A stretch of 64,000 nucleotides of DNA from assembly GCF_011297335.1 (NCBI RefSeq), contig NZ_JAAOTJ010000009.1:124001-188000 (forward strand), given 5' to 3'. Every line of letters starts with the position of its first letter. Position 1 is the first letter of the stretch. Below the pieces are notes generated by a model. It was not told the origin of the DNA. It saw only the letters and a list, made by a program, of their open reading frames with translations, and did not search any database. This stretch comes from Catellatospora methionotrophica. Its GTDB lineage: Bacteria > Actinomycetota > Actinomycetes > Mycobacteriales > Micromonosporaceae. Positions 53,988 through 61,441 of this stretch are shown here, in pieces. A program made the translations under genes and the position numbers.

Positions 53988-54984
53988 CGCTGCGGCGGCG
54001 TGCCGTGGGCTGGCGGCCCAGCTCGTCTACGGCGGAGCGGCGGCGGCCGCTGTCGGTGATGCGCAGCGCGGCCCGGTGGGCCTCGGCCCGCTGGGTGGCC
54101 CGCTGCTGCGCGGCACCGGCGACGGCACGTTCGGCGTCGATGATCTCGTTCAGTTCGTCGGCGGCCCGGCCGTTGGCCCGCAGCAGCGCGGCGACCAGCA
54201 GCGCGGCGGCGGTGGCGGCGTCCACCGGGTGGGTGGGCGCGCGGTCGGGGGTGCGCTGGGGCGCGACGTGGCAGACCCGCGCCACGATCTCCGCGGTCGC
54301 GTCGGCGGGCAGCTGCGGCAGCAGCTCCGCGGGCAGCGGCAGGGCTGCCCGGCGCACCCGGGCCAGGTCCTCCAGCCGGGGCGGGTAGCCGACGAGGTCG
54401 GTGGCGAGGTGGCGCAGCAGCGGTGGGGCGATCGCGGCCAGGCCCAGCCCGACGGCGGGTCCCGCCGCGGTCAGGTGCCGGTGCAGCCGCCTGCGGTCGC
54501 CGTCGTGGGCCGCCTGTACGCAGCGGCGCAGCAGCTCCGCGCTGGACTGTGCGGCGTCGGCCCGGTCCCCGGTGAGCGTGGAGGCGGAGAAGGACTCGCC
54601 GGTCAGCGCGGCGATGCGCTCGCCCCACCAGTCGGCCAGCCGGCAGTCGCCGGAGCCGGTGGCCTCGCCGCGCGGGGCCTGCGCGGGCACGGCGGTCTGC
54701 CAGCCCTCGTCGTGGCGGGCGTGGGCGTCGGCGGGCATGCCCAGTGCCAGCGCGTACTCGTCGAGCCGGTCCTGGGCGACGCGCAGCGCGGCGGCGGCGT
54801 GGTCCAGGCGCTCGACGGCGCGGCTCAGGTCGGGCACGCTGATCGGGGTCGCGCTGTGGTGCAGCACCCAGGCCAGCAGGCCGGTGGCGCTGCGCAGGCG
54901 CTCGGCGGCGGCGGAGACCTGCGGCAGGGGCAGCTCCTCGCGGGCGACGCGCAGCTGGTCGGCGAGATCTTGCACAAGGCTCAT
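53980..54984 (-). CDS. Helical protein of unknown function in the FtsK-like operon
   Basis: A 334-residue soluble, Ala/Leu/Arg-rich protein, largely alpha-helical, with no membrane segment and no motif I recognise. The N-terminus reads MSLVQDLADQLRVAREELPL, a mid-region DWWGERIAALTGESFSAS, and the C-terminus is basic (TARRRSGG). It starts 7 nt after the small coiled-coil gene and overlaps the ATPase gene by 8 bp, so it probably acts with them, perhaps as an adaptor. Confidence 0.8.
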   Translation of the reverse strand: MSLVQDLADQLRVAREELPLPQVSAAAERLRSATGLLAWVLHHSATPISVPDLSRAVERLDHAAAALRVAQDRLDEYALALGMPADAHARHDEGWQTAVPAQAPRGEATGSGDCRLADWWGERIAALTGESFSASTLTGDRADAAQSSAELLRRCVQAAHDGDRRRLHRHLTAAGPAVGLGLAAIAPPLLRHLATDLVGYPPRLEDLARVRRAALPLPAELLPQLPADATAEIVARVCHVAPQRTPDRAPTHPVDAATAAALLVAALLRANGRAADELNEIIDAERAVAGAAQQRATQRAEAHRAALRITDSGRRRSAVDELGRQPTARRRSGG

Positions 54985-54991
54985 CGGAGGC

Positions 54992-55252
54992 TCACAGCGT
55001 CGCGACGTACGACTCGGCCTGCTCCACCGCGTGCAGCGTCGCGGTGAGGCACTCCTCGAGTTCGGCGGCGGCCTGGGCGAGCGCCGCCTGCGCCGAGGTC
55101 ACGGCCTCGTGCCCGGACCCCTCGACGGCGGTGGCGAGGCTGAGCTGGGCCTCGCCGAGCCGGTCGTTGGCGGAGCGGACCGCGTCCTGGCCTTCCTGCA
55201 CGTGCAGCATGGCGGCATCGATGGCGGCTTTGACCTCGGCGACGCTGGCCAC
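54992..55252 (-). CDS. Small alpha-helical protein (WXG100-like size), first gene of the FtsK-like operon
   Basis: An 86-residue, almost entirely helical protein: MASVAEVKAAIDAAMLHVQE, a turn near SGHEAV, then AAAELEECLTATLHAVEQAE. The size and two-helix form recall WXG100 substrates of type VII secretion, but there is no WXG; the turn region is EGSGHEA. So the resemblance is only structural. GTG 55252 follows GGAGG. Upstream, TACTCT is a possible -10. Its stop is 7 nt before the next gene. Confidence 0.75.
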   Translation of the reverse strand: MASVAEVKAAIDAAMLHVQEGQDAVRSANDRLGEAQLSLATAVEGSGHEAVTSAQAALAQAAAELEECLTATLHAVEQAESYVATL

Positions 55253-55312
55253 GAGACCTCCACGGGGGATCGGGATGGATTTCCTCCGCGAGAGTATGAC
55301 GTTTTGGACCCT

Positions 55313-55948
55313 TTACAGCCGTTTCGCCACGCCTGTAGGCCGTTGTGCATTTTCCGACAGCGCACGCTGCTCGCGCCGCCGCCGACGCCTGCGCGAAACG
55401 GTCAACATCCACCAGAAAAACACGAAGACAAAGATGATCACCAGGAACGGCATGACGATCGCCACCACGGCCAGGCCGATGCTCGCACCGTCCTCCACGG
55501 TCGACACGACCGGAGCCGCCACGCCGAACGAAGCCGCGTTCATCACCGGCCGGGCGGCCGCCTTGGTGCCGTGCACGGTGAGCGCGATGAGCAGGCCGAT
55601 GGCGATCGGTATCCACAGCTTCTGCGTCCACAGGGCCGACGGGTCGGTGACCGTGACCGTCTCGGAGCCCGAACCCGCCGCGAAGGCCATGCCGCCGGCC
55701 GTCGGCCGGACCACGGTCTGCACCACGTCGTTGACGCTGTCCACCACCGGCACCTTGTCGGCGACGAACTCGATCGCCAGCAGCACCGCCAGGATCATCA
55801 GCACCCAGCCGTTGCCGAGCCAGGACCAGGCCGACGGCAGATTGATCAGATTCGTGTACCGGTCGAGCAGGCCGATCACCATCAGCGGGATGTACGCATT
55901 GAGCCCCGCCGCGGTGGCCAGTCCCGTACCAGTGAGAAGTTCGAGCAC
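55313..55948 (-). CDS. DUF4126-family membrane protein
   Basis: A 211-residue protein with about five hydrophobic segments: LATAAGLNAYIPLMVIGLLD, VLMILAVLLAIEFVADKVPV, GLLIALTVHGTKAAARPVMN and IVMPFLVIIFVFVFFWWMLT. It has a basic tail SRRRRRRREQ and the Gly-Asn-Ala-Tyr-x-Pro motif of DUF4126. The function is unknown. GTG 55948 has a weak hexamer (CATGCT) 6 nt upstream. It lies 60 bp upstream of the FtsK-like operon in the same direction and may be read with it. Confidence 0.9.
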   Translation of the reverse strand: MLELLTGTGLATAAGLNAYIPLMVIGLLDRYTNLINLPSAWSWLGNGWVLMILAVLLAIEFVADKVPVVDSVNDVVQTVVRPTAGGMAFAAGSGSETVTVTDPSALWTQKLWIPIAIGLLIALTVHGTKAAARPVMNAASFGVAAPVVSTVEDGASIGLAVVAIVMPFLVIIFVFVFFWWMLTVSRRRRRRREQRALSENAQRPTGVAKRL

Positions 55949-56019
55949 GATCCCAGCATGCCCCGCACGCGCAACCGATGCGAACGCTGCGGCTTATTCG
56001 CGTCCCTTAGGCTGTTTCG

Positions 56020-56679
56020 GTGCGTCTCGTCATCGCCCGGTGCACCGTCGACTATGTCGGACGGCTGTCATCCCATCTCCCCTCCGCCAAACGCCTGCTC
56101 ATCGTGAAGGCGGACGGTTCGGTCTCGATCCACGCCGACGACCGGGCATACAAGCCGCTCAACTGGATGAGCCCACCCTGCAAGCTGGTCGAGGAGCCCG
56201 GCGTGTGGCGCGTGGTCAACAAGGCCGGTGAGGAACTGCGCATCGCCCTCGAAGAGGTCTTCGAGGACACCTCGCACGTCTTCGGCCCCGACCCCGGCCT
56301 GCAGAAGGACGGCGTCGAAGCCCACCTCCAGGAGTTGCTGGCAGCCGCCCCGCACACCTTCGGCGAGGGCTACACCCTGGTCCGCCGCGAGTACATGACC
56401 GCCATCGGCCCGGTGGACCTGCTCTGCCGCGACGCCGCCAAGGCCCACGTCGCGGTGGAGATCAAGCGCCGTGGCGAGATCGACGGCGTCGAGCAGCTCA
56501 CCCGCTACCTCGAACTGCTCAACCGGGATCCGCTGCTGGCCCCGGTCGCGGGCATCTTCGCCGCCCAGGAGATCAAGCCGCAGGCGCGCGTGCTCGCCGA
56601 GGACCGTGGCATCCGCTGCGTCGTCGTCGACTACGACCGCCTGCGCGGCACCAAGAAGGACGAACTCACCCTCTTCTGA
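56020..56679 (+). CDS. nucS: Mismatch-specific endonuclease NucS (EndoMS)
   Basis: NucS replaces MutSL-based mismatch repair in actinobacteria by cutting mismatched DNA. The 219-residue protein has the N-terminal [20 protein letters not shown] and the RecB-like nuclease core PVDLLCRD (near residue 130) and [20 protein letters not shown] (near residues 144-163). The C-terminus ends in KKDELTLF, which resembles the beta-clamp-binding tail. TAGGCT (56008-56013) ends 6 nt before GTG 56020, so the mRNA is probably leaderless. nucS also lies downstream of murA in M. tuberculosis. Confidence 0.96.
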   Translation: MRLVIARCTVDYVGRLSSHLPSAKRLLIVKADGSVSIHADDRAYKPLNWMSPPCKLVEEPGVWRVVNKAGEELRIALEEVFEDTSHVFGPDPGLQKDGVEAHLQELLAAAPHTFGEGYTLVRREYMTAIGPVDLLCRDAAKAHVAVEIKRRGEIDGVEQLTRYLELLNRDPLLAPVAGIFAAQEIKPQARVLAEDRGIRCVVVDYDRLRGTKKDELTLF

Positions 56680-56682
56680 ACA

Positions 56683-56759
56683 TGGTCGTCCGACTTGCCA
56701 GGCAGGTGGGCGAAAGTGCGGTCATGATTCGCACAGGTGCCCGGCAAGTCGGACGATCA
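56683..56759. repeat. REP-like inverted repeat (family C, copy 2)
   Basis: Arms TGGTCGTCCGACTTGCC (56683-56699) and GGCAAGTCGGACGATCA (56743-56759) match except one position, with inner parts AGGCAGGTGGG and CACAGGTGCCC. In reverse orientation it resembles the element at 28211-28286. It lies between convergent nucS and the aldehyde dehydrogenase gene. Confidence 0.7.
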
Positions 56760-56776
56760 TCAGCGTGGACGGCGGG

Positions 56777-58276
56777 TCAGCGGTCGCGGCCGTGGAGGAG
56801 TCTGGTCACGGCCAGAGCTATGCGGACGGCCGCGGGCGTGCGGTCGAAGGTGAGCAGGGCGGGCAGGCTTGGCAGGCGGCGGCGCGCGATGGCCTTGGCG
56901 CGGGTGAACTCGCGCAGGCCGTCCGCGCCGTGGATACGGCCGAAGCCCGACGCGCCGACCCCGCCGAACGGCAGCGTGGGCAGCACCGCGAACGAGAACG
57001 CCGAGTTCACGGCGGTCATGCCGGTACGCAGCCGCCGCGCGATGGCCATGCCGTGGCGCTTGGAGAACACCGCCGAGCCCAGCCCGTACGCGGAGTCGTT
57101 GGCCAGCGTGATCGCCTCCTCGACCGAGGCGACCTTGGTGACCGTGATGGTCGGCCCGAACGTCTCCTCGCGCACGGCGGCGGACGACTCCGGCACGTCG
57201 ACGAGGATCGTCGGCTTGACGTACGCGCCCTGCACCGAGTCCGGGCCGCCGAGCAGGGCGCGGCCGCCGCTGCTCAGGGCGTCGCCGATGTGCCGGGCGA
57301 TGATGTCGCGCTGGCCGGGCATGGTGATCGGGCCGACCTGCTCGCCGACCGTCAGCTTCTCGGTACGCGCGACCAGCTTGGCGACGAACGCGTCGTACAC
57401 CCGCTCGTGCACGTACGCCCGCTCGATGCCGACGCAGGCCTGCCCGGCGTTGAAGTTGGCGCCCCAGGCCGTGGCCTCGGCGGCCGCGTCGAGGTCGGCG
57501 TCGTCGGCCACGATCAGCGCGTCCTTGCCGCCGCACTCGATGAGCACCGGGGTCAGCGTCTCGGCGCAGGCGGCCATCACCTTGCGGCCGGTCGCCGCGG
57601 AGCCGGTGAAGGCGAGCTTGTCCACGCCCGAGCGGCACAGCGCCGCGCCGGTCTCACCGGTGCCGTGCACGATCTGCAGCACAGGGTGCTCCGGCACTAC
57701 CTCGTTGAACGCGTCCACGTAGAACTGGCCGACCGCGGGGGTGTACTCGCTGGGCTTGAACACCACGGCGTTGCCCGCCGCCAGCCCGTACGCGATGGAG
57801 CCGAACGGGGTGAAGATCGGGAAGTTCCACGGGCCGAGCACGCCGATGACGCCGAACGGCTGGTACTCCAGGTGCGCGGCGTACTCGGACTGCATCAACG
57901 AGCCGCCGACTCGGCGCGGGCCGAGCACCTTGCGGGCGTGCTTGGCGGCCCAGGCGGCGTGGTCGACCGAGACGACGATCTCCAGCAGCGCCTCGTCGAC
58001 CGGCTTGCCGCCCTCGCGGTGCATCAGCTCGGCCAGTTCCTGCATGCGGGTGACCAGCAGGCTGCGCCAGGCCAGCAGCCGCCGGCGGCGCTCGCGCCAG
58101 CCCAGCCCGGCCCACCACGCGGCGGCCGCGCGGGCGCGCTCGACGGCGGCGGCCACGTCCGCGGCGGTCGCGACGGGCAGGCGGGCCACCACGTCACCGG
58201 TGGCGGGATTCGTCGAGATCAGCTCGCCGGCCTCGACGACACTCGCGCCGGGCGGCAGGGATGAGGTGGTGGTCAC
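56777..58276 (-). CDS. NAD(P)-dependent aldehyde dehydrogenase
   Basis: A 499-residue aldehyde dehydrogenase. It has GVLGPWNFPIFTPFGSIAYG, GNAVVFKPSEYTPAVG, FTGSAATGRKVM, the general base Glu in LIECGGKDALIV (near residue 249), the nucleophile Cys in NAGQACVGIERAYV (near residue 283), and VREETFGPTITV. The substrate cannot be read from sequence. TAGACT (58283-58288, minus strand) ends 6 nt before GTG 58276, so it looks leaderless. An SDR gene lies 41 bp upstream in the same direction. Confidence 0.95.
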   Translation of the reverse strand: MTTTSSLPPGASVVEAGELISTNPATGDVVARLPVATAADVAAAVERARAAAAWWAGLGWRERRRRLLAWRSLLVTRMQELAELMHREGGKPVDEALLEIVVSVDHAAWAAKHARKVLGPRRVGGSLMQSEYAAHLEYQPFGVIGVLGPWNFPIFTPFGSIAYGLAAGNAVVFKPSEYTPAVGQFYVDAFNEVVPEHPVLQIVHGTGETGAALCRSGVDKLAFTGSAATGRKVMAACAETLTPVLIECGGKDALIVADDADLDAAAEATAWGANFNAGQACVGIERAYVHERVYDAFVAKLVARTEKLTVGEQVGPITMPGQRDIIARHIGDALSSGGRALLGGPDSVQGAYVKPTILVDVPESSAAVREETFGPTITVTKVASVEEAITLANDSAYGLGSAVFSKRHGMAIARRLRTGMTAVNSAFSFAVLPTLPFGGVGASGFGRIHGADGLREFTRAKAIARRRLPSLPALLTFDRTPAAVRIALAVTRLLHGRDR

Positions 58277-58317
58277 GCGCGCAGTCTAGGCCTACCCGTC
58301 AGTAATCCGAAAGATCC

Positions 58318-59001
58318 TCACGCATGGAGGTGCTCCTCGATCAGCCTTGCCGCGACCGCGGCCGGGTCGGGCAGCTCGTCGTTCTCGAACAGGTCGAGGA
58401 AGCGCTGCTGTCCGGCGAACCGGGCCGCCCGGATCGTCTCCTGCATGCCGGTGTCCATCACGCCCGGGTTGAGGACCTCCACCCGGATCCGGGCATCGTC
58501 GGCGCACTGCTCGGCCAGGTGCCTGAAGAACTCCTCCGCCCCGCGCTTGGTCGCCGAGTACGCCGACCAGCCGTCGATGATGCCGTGCGCCGCGTTCGAG
58601 GAGACGAACATGATCACGGCGCGGGCCGTCGCGGGCAGGGCGGCCAGCAGCGAGTTGGTCAGCAGCATCGGGGCCGTCAGGTTCACCGCGACCGCGTTGG
58701 CGACCTCGTCGGGATCGAGGTCGCCGATCGGCCCGATCGGCGCGACCACCGCCGCGTTGTGGATCAGCACCACCTCGTCGGCGTCGGCGATCAGCTCGCC
58801 CAGCTCCGCGGCGTGCGGCAGGGTCGACGGCTCGGCCAGCTCGCAGTGGCGCAGGATCAGCCGCTTGCCGGCGGCGATGCGCTGCGCGTCGGTGAAGCTG
58901 CGGCCCAGTGCCAGCACCGTGGTGCCCTCGTCGGTCTCGAACTGGTTCAGCAGGGCCTCACCCAGCCCGCGGGACACGCCTGTGATCACGACATAACGCA
59001 C
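58318..59001 (-). CDS. Short-chain dehydrogenase/reductase
   Basis: A 227-residue SDR with the cofactor motif VITGVSRGLGEALL, the NNAG-like HNAAVVAPIGPIG, and the catalytic Tyr-Lys in AYSATKRGAEEFFRH (YxxxK, with upstream Ser in MFVSSNAAHGI). The usual motif NAA is present. TAGCCT (59008-59013, minus strand) ends 6 nt before GTG 59001. An upstream GTG at 59007 directly follows the hexamer, so I chose 59001 and infer a leaderless mRNA. It is 41 bp upstream of the aldehyde dehydrogenase gene. Confidence 0.93.
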   Translation of the reverse strand: MRYVVITGVSRGLGEALLNQFETDEGTTVLALGRSFTDAQRIAAGKRLILRHCELAEPSTLPHAAELGELIADADEVVLIHNAAVVAPIGPIGDLDPDEVANAVAVNLTAPMLLTNSLLAALPATARAVIMFVSSNAAHGIIDGWSAYSATKRGAEEFFRHLAEQCADDARIRVEVLNPGVMDTGMQETIRAARFAGQQRFLDLFENDELPDPAAVAARLIEEHLHA

Positions 59002-59081
59002 TTTCACAGGCTAGTGCGTCGGCCCGCCGCCACCTACGCGACCGGCGGCCCGGGCCACGGATGCCCGGACCGCCGGATGGA

Positions 59082-60158
59082 TCACTCGTACTCGGTGCCG
59101 CCCCGGCGGGTCAGGTAGGCGGGGGAGACCAGCTTGCCGATGGCCCGGCCACCGGTCACCGGGCTGTAGCGCTCGGGGGCCGCGCGCACGACCAGGCCCT
59201 CGCGCAGGTTCGCGCCCGTACCGGACACCGTCTCGACCCCGTCGGCCAGCGCGGTCAGCGCCCCCTCGTCGTACGCGCCCCGGTACAGCACCGGCACCAG
59301 CGGCACCCCGTGCTCCGCGGCGAGCGGCGCGTACTCGTCCAGCGTCAGCCAGCGCACGCCCTCGCCGTCGTCCACGCACACGTCGAACACCGCGTAGCCG
59401 GGACGCACCCCGGCGTTGGCGCCGTACGGCAGGTCCTGCACTCCCCTGCCGTACACCTCGCCGAACACGCCCACCCGTGCCGTGTCGAACGCTCCGGCGA
59501 CCGCCGTGGCGAACGCGGGCAGCCCGTAGGCACGGATCGCCCGCCAGTACAGGTTGCCGTCGGCCTCCTTGATCGCCAGGCGCTGCTTGCCGAAGCCCTT
59601 CGAGGACGCGTACACCTCGCCGGTGGCCGCGACCAGCGTCATCAGCGTCGCCGAGCCGTGGATCTTCTCCGTGGCGATCACCGGCTCGCCGGCCGTGAAC
59701 AGGTCGGGGAAGCGGCGGATGTTCTCCACCTCCAGCCAGGGCAGCAGGTCGGCCGCAGGCACCATGTCCCCGGCCAGGTGCACCGGCACCGGCGGCGTCC
59801 ACTTGACGACGCCGAGCAGTTCCGCGAAGTCCGTGCCCGCCGCGGCGGCCCCTGCCAGGTCGACGTCGGCCAGCGCCTTGGGCAGGCAGACGATGCCCTG
59901 GGACAGCTCGCCGCGCAGGCGTACCGCGGTGATGCGGTCCTTGCTCGCCCCTGACAGCCGTCCGGTGAGGCCGAGTTCGGCGATCAGCGGCTCCGGCAGC
60001 ACGGAGCCCTCGGGCAGGTACACGGCGTGGTCCCCGGTCCGGAACGCGCCCTTGGCGACCACCGCGCGCAGCCGTCCGACCTCCGCGAGTTCGAGCGCGT
60101 CGGCGTTGGGATGCGGGTGGATCACCAGCCGTTCAACGATGACCTTGAGTGTCGACAT
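59082..60158 (-). CDS. DraRnl-type (Rnl5) RNA ligase
   Basis: A 358-residue ATP-dependent RNA ligase with an N-terminal OB-like domain (residues 1-120, VIVERLVIHPHPNADALELA and AVYLPEGSVLPEPLI). The nucleotidyltransferase domain has motif I TEKIHGSATL with Lys165, the position known for Deinococcus radiodurans Rnl. It continues with VFGEVYGRGVQDLPYG, LREGLVVRA (motif IV) and IGKLVSPAYLTRRGG (motif V). DraRnl seals 3'-OH RNA to 5'-phosphate, even in RNA-DNA hybrid nicks. The start has GAGG about 10 nt upstream. No kinase is adjacent, but one lies at 20936. Confidence 0.9.
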   Translation of the reverse strand: MSTLKVIVERLVIHPHPNADALELAEVGRLRAVVAKGAFRTGDHAVYLPEGSVLPEPLIAELGLTGRLSGASKDRITAVRLRGELSQGIVCLPKALADVDLAGAAAAGTDFAELLGVVKWTPPVPVHLAGDMVPAADLLPWLEVENIRRFPDLFTAGEPVIATEKIHGSATLMTLVAATGEVYASSKGFGKQRLAIKEADGNLYWRAIRAYGLPAFATAVAGAFDTARVGVFGEVYGRGVQDLPYGANAGVRPGYAVFDVCVDDGEGVRWLTLDEYAPLAAEHGVPLVPVLYRGAYDEGALTALADGVETVSGTGANLREGLVVRAAPERYSPVTGGRAIGKLVSPAYLTRRGGTEYE

Positions 60159-60341
60159 GCGAATGATCCTCACCGCCCCGCCTGTCCCCGGCAACCGCAT
60201 TCCTGCCGGCGCGCACGGCACGGTGCGTGGCCGAAGCCGCCGTTCCCGACGGGTGCGCGCCGCGGATTGTGTGGGCGGACCCCACTGCCGGGGCGGGTGC
60301 GGTGTGGCAGCATCCCGCGCACGGCGTGGGAGGGAGCGGCA

Positions 60342-61241
60342 ATGGGCGACCAGGTGGCGTATCGGATGGACAGCGTGCCCGTGCGCGGCGGCGAGCTGCG
60401 GGTGGGTGTGTGGGGCGAGGACGGGCCGGTGCTCGTCGCGGTGCACGGGATCACCTCGTCGCATCTGGCCTGGACGCTGATCGGGCCCGAGCTCGGCCGC
60501 GACCACCGGGTGGTGGCGGTGGACCTGCGCGGGCGCGGCGGCAGCCGCGACCTGCCCGGCCCGTACGGCATGGCCGAGCACGCCGCCGACATCGCCGCGG
60601 TCGTCCGGGCGTACGCCGACGGTCCGGTGGCCCTGATCGGCCACTCGATGGGCGGCTTCGTGGCCGCCGAGACCGCGCGCCGCTTCCCGGACCTGGTCGA
60701 ACGGCTCATCCTGGTCGACGGCGGAGCCCCGCTGCCGCTGCCGCCGGGCGTCGACGCGGCAGCGGGCCCGGCCGCCCTCGAAGAGGCGATCGCCACGACC
60801 GTGGGAGCCGTCTTCGCCAGGCTGTCGATGACCTTCCCGGACCGGGAGAGCTACCTGGCGCTGTGGCGGCAGCACCCGTCCTTCGACCCGTGGCCGGACG
60901 GGGCCGACGCGTATCTCGACTACGACCTGGTCGGCGAGCAGCCGCTGTTGCGGGCCGCCTGCCGTATGGAGGCCGCGGTCCGCGACGGCCAGGACCTGTA
61001 CGCGCTGCCGGGCGCCACGCCCGCGCCGCTGCCGAGGCCTGCGGTGTTCCTGCGGGCCCCGCGCGGCATGTTCGACGACCCGGACGCCCCGCTCTACACC
61101 CCGGGCCGGGCGGGCGAGTGGCTGCCGGGCGTGACGGAGCACGACGTGCCGGATGTGAACCACTACACGATCACCCTGGGCCGCGAGGGTGCGTCGGCCG
61201 TGGCCGCCGCCGTCCGAACAGGCGACCCCGCCCCCCGTTGA
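60342..61241 (+). CDS. Alpha/beta hydrolase
   Basis: A 299-residue hydrolase with VAVHGITSSHLAWTLIGPEL, the nucleophile in LIGHSMGGFVAAETARRFPD (Ser near residue 103), and a C-terminal His in VPDVNHYTITLGREG. The cap region carries SMTFPDRESYLALWRQH, resembling epoxide-hydrolase/haloalkane-dehalogenase relatives. The substrate is unknown. ATG 60342 follows GGGAGGGAG. It is divergent from the DraRnl gene. Confidence 0.92.
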   Translation: MGDQVAYRMDSVPVRGGELRVGVWGEDGPVLVAVHGITSSHLAWTLIGPELGRDHRVVAVDLRGRGGSRDLPGPYGMAEHAADIAAVVRAYADGPVALIGHSMGGFVAAETARRFPDLVERLILVDGGAPLPLPPGVDAAAGPAALEEAIATTVGAVFARLSMTFPDRESYLALWRQHPSFDPWPDGADAYLDYDLVGEQPLLRAACRMEAAVRDGQDLYALPGATPAPLPRPAVFLRAPRGMFDDPDAPLYTPGRAGEWLPGVTEHDVPDVNHYTITLGREGASAVAAAVRTGDPAPR

Positions 61242-61291
61242 CCTGCGACGCAGGCAAGCCGAGGCGGCGGCCCCGCGCGGCGGGCGTTGAC

Positions 61292-61334
61292 AAGGGCACC
61301 TTCCACAACGCGGAGCGTTGTGGAAGGTGCCCTT
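61292..61334. repeat. Perfect 20-bp inverted repeat (family D, full copy)
   Basis: Arms 61292-61311 (AAGGGCACCTTCCACAACGC) and 61315-61334 (GCGTTGTGGAAGGTGCCCTT) have a 3-nt loop (GGA) and are followed by CCTTCG. Located between two co-directional genes, it may terminate the hydrolase transcript. Its outer part matches the short elements at 20915-20933 and 28134-28150. Confidence 0.85.
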
Positions 61335-61441
61335 CCTTCGCCTTGTTCGCGAGTGGCTATGTTCACTTTCGGCACACGATGTGGGAACGCGGGGCCCGTG
61401 GGAGACTCCCGAGTAGCCTTAGCGATCGTTTGGGAGATGGG

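Noticed and set aside
53980-54628. Minus-strand frame 53741-54628, Arg/Ala/Pro-rich
   Set aside because: Out of frame with the ATPase and its neighbour and composed of low-complexity shadow sequence.
60227-61441. Upstream extension of the double dehydrogenase (1002 codons in total)
   Set aside because: The first 400 codons run through the alpha/beta hydrolase gene in another frame with no domain. ATG 61442 has a ribosome binding site and starts the Rossmann fold.
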